Assembly: GCA_900554895.1 (NCBI GenBank)
Contig: USIX01000115.1
Coordinates: 1-7,208 of the forward strand
Length of the DNA stretch: 7,208 nt
Direction: 5' to 3'
Source: an uncultured Megamonas sp.
GTDB lineage: Bacteria > Bacillota > Negativicutes > Selenomonadales > Selenomonadaceae
Shown here: positions 4,468-7,208 of the stretch, one piece after another
How the letters are laid out: every line of letters begins with the position of its first letter
Position numbering within the stretch: the first letter of the stretch is position 1
Notes under the pieces: model-generated
What the model was told of the DNA's origin: nothing
What the model saw: the letters and a program-made list of their open reading frames with translations, nothing else
The model's database searches: none
Position numbers and translations under genes: made by a program

Positions 4468-5760
4468 TCAGAAGAAAAATTCAACCTGACCAAAGAATTT
4501 GCTTGCATCTTCATCTTCCGCCATATCTTTACCATCGAAATATTCAATTGTAGCTAGAATATTTTCAGCCGGCGTATACATTGCACCGATTACATAGCCT
4601 TTCTGTCCTGCGGAAGCATCATCATAAGTAGAAGCCACTGCAACATTATCGCCCAAATGACGATAACCAACATAAGCACCCCAAGAGCCAACATCTGCAG
4701 GATCTGCACCTTTATATTGAACCTCTACAATACCTGCTTTCTCATAAGCATCAGCATCGGACTGTGCATATTCACCGACAAGCTTGACATTCGGATCAAA
4801 TGCATAGCTACCGCCAACATACCAAATATTTAAACTGTCGTCATCTCCAAGTTTAAAACCGTCTCTAGGGTCTGTACTATTTTGGTCTATACCAGTCAAA
4901 GCGGTAAAACCAGCATTAGCTGCAATTTTTTCATTAGGGCTCCAATCAAATTGTACACCATAATATTCAGCAGTTACTTCTTTTGCATTTTCATTAACAA
5001 ATACAGCATGACTGTCTTCGCTGTAACGTCCGCCTGCCAAAGTAGTCGTGAATACATCACTGCCGAAAGAAACTTGTGCACCGGAAATACGATCATCAAC
5101 AATCATACCTTGTGCCGTAAATATTGGTAAACGACCAGCTTGTACAGTTGCACCTGCAAATGGTCCTTCAACATACGCCATATCAACCGCACTATCATTG
5201 TCATTATCATTATCTTCCATTGTTTCCGCGTTGGAATCAGTAGATAAATTCATCAAATAGTTAATACGGGCATTTGCGGTCCAGCCAGTATCGCCGATAT
5301 AAGCTTTCGGTTCCAGACGGAACATGACTTTATTATATGTTGCATCTTCACCAGCATCATGATTTTCATCCCAATAACGATATCTTAATTCACCAGTCCA
5401 TTTAACATTATCGGATTTCTTTTCAAGGTCAGCCACACGAACGCCAAGGTTATCAAGTTCTTCGGCAAATTCAGCAGCCAGTTTATCAACGAGAGCTTTA
5501 TCTGCCTTGTCAATGTCTGTTTTAGCCATAGCACGAGCTACGATCTGAGCCATTTCATAACGGGTCATTGTATTCTGCCCTTTGTAGGTGCCGTCCGGAT
5601 AACCGTCGATTACACCGTCAGCGGCAAGTGTAGCCACAGCATCATATGCCCAACTGTCAGCAGGAACATCACTGAAAGGATTGCTGGCTGCGAAAGTTGT
5701 GCTGGCCGCACCAACTACAAGAGCAGCGGTAATTGCAGAAATAAGAGTTTTTTTATACAT
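4468..5760 (-). CDS. ompM: OmpM-type SLH-domain outer-membrane porin
   Basis: This 430-residue protein fits the OmpM/Mep45 family, the major outer-membrane proteins of Negativicutes. They form diffusion pores and tie the outer membrane to peptidoglycan. A Sec signal peptide spans residues 1 to about 24 (MYKKTLIS, a hydrophobic core, then STTFA). An SLH domain covers about 27-80 (NPFSDVPADSWAYDAV, DGYPDGTYKG, MTRYEMAQIVARAM), expected to bind cell-wall polymer in the periplasm. A short coiled coil follows (about 84-117, ending VADLEKKSD). The rest, from KWTGELRYRYW at 120, is a beta-barrel of alternating aromatic and polar residues ending EFFF, the terminal phenylalanine signal used by the Bam machinery. 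An Asp/Asn-rich loop lies at 183-193. The gene has a strong ribosome binding site and its own terminator. It sits beside a close paralogue in the same orientation. Which numbered OmpM it corresponds to cannot be told. Confidence 0.93.
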   Translation of the reverse strand: MYKKTLISAITAALVVGAASTTFAASNPFSDVPADSWAYDAVATLAADGVIDGYPDGTYKGQNTMTRYEMAQIVARAMAKTDIDKADKALVDKLAAEFAEELDNLGVRVADLEKKSDNVKWTGELRYRYWDENHDAGEDATYNKVMFRLEPKAYIGDTGWTANARINYLMNLSTDSNAETMEDNDNDNDSAVDMAYVEGPFAGATVQAGRLPIFTAQGMIVDDRISGAQVSFGSDVFTTTLAGGRYSEDSHAVFVNENAKEVTAEYYGVQFDWSPNEKIAANAGFTALTGIDQNSTDPRDGFKLGDDDSLNIWYVGGSYAFDPNVKLVGEYAQSDADAYEKAGIVEVQYKGADPADVGSWGAYVGYRHLGDNVAVASTYDDASAGQKGYVIGAMYTPAENILATIEYFDGKDMAEDEDASKFFGQVEFFF

Positions 5761-5766
5761 TATAAA

Positions 5767-5774
5767 CTCCTCCT
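5767..5774 (-). promoter_or_regulatory. Strong ribosome binding site of the complete porin gene
   Basis: The minus strand reads AGGAGGAG six bases before the ATG at 5758-5760. It is a near-perfect anti-16S match, as expected for one of the most abundant proteins of the cell, and it fixes the start codon, which is followed at once by a good signal peptide. Confidence 0.9.
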
Positions 5775-5861
5775 AAATATATAATTCAGCTTCTGAAAAT
5801 ATACCATCAAAGAAGTTATTATGTATGAGTATCCACGTTTCCTCAACTTTTATTCTTTAGT

Positions 5862-5876
5862 TGATATATATTATCA
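5862..5876. promoter_or_regulatory. Fur-box-like palindrome downstream of the putative porin start site
   Basis: TGATATATATTATCA compared with the 7-1-7 Fur box TGATAATnATTATCA has one perfect half-site and 5 of 7 in the other. It would lie just downstream of the predicted transcription start, a blocking position. The surroundings are very AT-rich, so chance matches are likely; the call rests on having a second similar site at 5926-5940. Confidence 0.35.
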
Positions 5877-5889
5877 TTTGCTATATAAA

Positions 5890-5918
5890 ATAATATCACC
5901 AATTTTCTTTTAATGCAA
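5890..5918 (-). promoter_or_regulatory. Likely sigma-70 promoter of the complete porin gene
   Basis: On the minus strand TTGCAT (complement of 5913-5918) and TATTAT (complement of 5890-5895) are separated by exactly 17 bp, with 4 of 6 and 5 of 6 consensus matches. Transcription would begin near 5883, giving a leader of roughly 120 bases. Other AT-rich hexamers nearby could serve as a -10, so this is the best candidate rather than a certainty. Confidence 0.5.
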
Positions 5919-5925
5919 TAGCTAA

Positions 5926-5940
5926 TGATAATATTTTTCA
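5926..5940. promoter_or_regulatory. Second Fur-box-like sequence upstream of the -35 element
   Basis: TGATAATATTTTTCA has a perfect left half-site and 5 of 7 in the right half of the 7-1-7 Fur pattern. Together with 5862-5876 it brackets the predicted promoter. It suggests metal- or redox-linked control of the porin, but could be chance in such AT-rich DNA. Confidence 0.33.
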
Positions 5941-6106
5941 TTTTAATTAGATTTTCATTCAATAAAAATTATCTATGTATAAAAACAGTATATACAGCAC
6001 TTACCATATCTACTATAAAATATTTAAAATTTATTCTTTAAAGACTTTTTCTCTATCGTCATATCTACCTGAAATTATCCATGTTTAAACTAATAAAGCA
6101 AACAAA
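5941..6106. other. AT-rich inter-porin spacer without a recognised gene
   Basis: This stretch separates the second porin's terminator from the first porin's promoter region. It is very AT-rich with stops in all frames, and I see no ORF, RNA gene or clear repeat. It may contain upstream promoter (UP) elements, but nothing can be pinned down. Confidence 0.5.
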
Positions 6107-6135
6107 AAAAGGACAGATTTAAAATCTGTCCTTTT
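6107..6135 (-). terminator. Intrinsic terminator of the second porin gene
   Basis: AAAAGGACAGAT (6107-6118) pairs with ATCTGTCCTTTT (6124-6135), loop TTAAA, with a T-run following on the minus strand. The stem is identical to that of the other porin terminator (4419-4447) and lies 21 bp after the stop codon, so the gene duplication carried its 3' end with it. Confidence 0.92.
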
Positions 6136-6156
6136 ATATCTTTATTAATTCTTTTA

Positions 6157-7208
6157 TCAGAAGAAGAATTCAACCTGACCGAAGAATTTATCAGCATCAG
6201 CATCTTCTACTAAATCTTTACCATCAAAGTATTGAATTGTAGCGAGGATATTTTCAGCAGGAACATAGGAAGCACCTACTACATAACCTTTCTGACCGCT
6301 GGAAGCATCATCATAAGTGGAAGCAACAGCAACGTTGTTACCAAGATGTCTGTAACCAACATATGCGCCCCAAGAACCAGGATCAGCAATATCGGAACCT
6401 TTGTACTGAACTTCTATGATACCAGCTTTTTCATAAGCATCAGCGTCGGACTGTGCATATTCACCAACGAGTTTAACATTGGAATCAAAAGCATATTTAC
6501 CGCCTACATACCAAATACCAAGATTATTATCATCTAAATCAACAAACTGATTAACTTTACGTAATGCTAATCCATTTTCATCAATGCCATTTAACTGAGT
6601 ATAACCAGCATTTACAGCAATTTTATCGGTCGGCAACCAATCAAATTGAACACCATAATATTCAGCAGTAACATCTTTTGCATTATAATTTACAAAGTTA
6701 TTATCATGTTTATCTTCGCTGTAACGACCACCGGCTAAAGTGGTTTTAAATGTATCACTACCGAAAGTTACCTGAGCACCGGAGATACGATCATCGAAAA
6801 GCATACCCTGTGCAGTGAACACTGGCAGACGACCAGCCTGTACAGTTGCACTGCCGATAGGACCTTCCACATAAGCCATATCAACAGCACTATCGTTATC
6901 TCCATCAGTATCATCCATAGACTGATTATTGCTGTCGCTGGAAACATCCATCAAATAGTTGATACGAGCATTAGCTGTCCAACCAGTATTACCGATAAAT
7001 GCTTTCGGCATTAAACGGAACATAACTTTGTTATAGTTAGCATCAGCTTTAGCATCATGATTTTCATCCCAATAACGATATCTTAATTCGCCAGTCCATT
7101 TAACGTTGTCGGATTTCTTTTCAAGATCAGCAACGCGAACACCAAGATTGTCGAGTTCTTCAGCGAATTCAGCAGCTAATTTGTCAACGAGAGCTTTATC
7201 AGCTTTTT
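6157..7208 (-). CDS. ompM: OmpM-type outer-membrane porin, paralogue, 5' end outside the window
   Basis: The frame is open to the window edge, giving 349 residues of the C-terminal part. An internal Met at 7021-7023 is not the start, because the upstream codons match the paralogue (KADKALVDKL onward). Aligned to the complete porin, it begins near residue 85, so the signal peptide and SLH domain are presumably just outside; the SLH domain is therefore inferred, not seen. Visible parts are the coiled-coil spacer (ending VADLEKKSD), the barrel starting KWTGELRYRYW, an acidic loop DTDGDNDSAVD and the C-terminus FFGQVEFFF. The two proteins agree closely along the strands and differ mainly in two short segments that are probably surface loops (around HDNNFVNYNAKD and GLALRKVNQFVD). 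The same terminator stem follows both genes. The promoter cannot be seen; each gene has its own terminator, so they are probably separate transcripts. Confidence 0.9.
   Translation of the reverse strand, partial: KADKALVDKLAAEFAEELDNLGVRVADLEKKSDNVKWTGELRYRYWDENHDAKADANYNKVMFRLMPKAFIGNTGWTANARINYLMDVSSDSNNQSMDDTDGDNDSAVDMAYVEGPIGSATVQAGRLPVFTAQGMLFDDRISGAQVTFGSDTFKTTLAGGRYSEDKHDNNFVNYNAKDVTAEYYGVQFDWLPTDKIAVNAGYTQLNGIDENGLALRKVNQFVDLDDNNLGIWYVGGKYAFDSNVKLVGEYAQSDADAYEKAGIIEVQYKGSDIADPGSWGAYVGYRHLGNNVAVASTYDDASSGQKGYVVGASYVPAENILATIQYFDGKDLVEDADADKFFGQVEFFF

Noticed and set aside
5193..5214. Fur-box-like GATAAT repeats inside the complete porin gene
   Set aside because: They are alternating Asp and Asn codons (GAT AAT) of the acidic loop, not an operator, and lie deep inside the coding region.
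6157..7023. Second porin as a complete 288-residue protein starting at the Met at 7023
   Set aside because: The frame continues upstream to the window edge with codons matching the paralogue, so that Met is internal and the gene is cut by the window.

Overview
The window looks like the chromosome of a strictly anaerobic, diderm Firmicute of the class Negativicutes (Selenomonas/Veillonella/Megamonas relatives). The main evidence is two neighbouring genes for OmpM-type outer-membrane porins. One is complete and shows a signal peptide, an SLH domain, a coiled coil, a beta-barrel and a terminal phenylalanine; this is the architecture that tethers the outer membrane to peptidoglycan in that class. 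A class III (anaerobic) ribonucleotide reductase operon agrees with an anaerobic life. The genus cannot be fixed from the sequence alone.

Layout. Positions 1-203 are an AT-rich spacer with three hairpins. A small two-helix membrane protein of unknown function follows on the + strand (204-854). It converges on the reductase operon, and a bidirectional terminator (862-900) separates them. The operon runs leftward: a TTGACA-17-TATAAT promoter with two NrdR-like boxes 31 bp apart (4126-4175), nrdD (1762-4038), a 94-residue ORF (1392-1676), then nrdG (899-1405), which overlaps the small ORF by 14 bp. Next comes a 429-bp AT-rich spacer with the porin terminator. The complete porin gene (4468-5760, minus strand) follows, then a 396-bp spacer carrying its ribosome binding site, a likely promoter and two Fur-box-like palindromes. 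The last gene is a second porin (6157 to beyond 7208, minus strand) whose start lies outside the window.

The most interesting point is that the ribonucleotide reductase appears to be split. The large protein has the ATP-cone, the barrel, the thiyl-radical cysteine and most of the zinc-site motif, but it ends exactly where the glycyl-radical domain should begin. That domain (RRITGYL followed by FNNAKRAEEHDRVKH) is encoded instead at the C-terminus of the separate 94-residue protein. The small gene has its own strong ribosome binding site and a 58-residue N-terminal extension I do not recognise. An in-frame stop codon between the two genes rules out a simple sequencing frameshift. The expected working unit is NrdD large subunit + detachable glycyl-radical subunit + NrdG activase, made from one NrdR-controlled transcript. 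This recalls the spare-part logic of GrcA/YfiD with pyruvate formate-lyase, except that here the large subunit would depend on the small one permanently.
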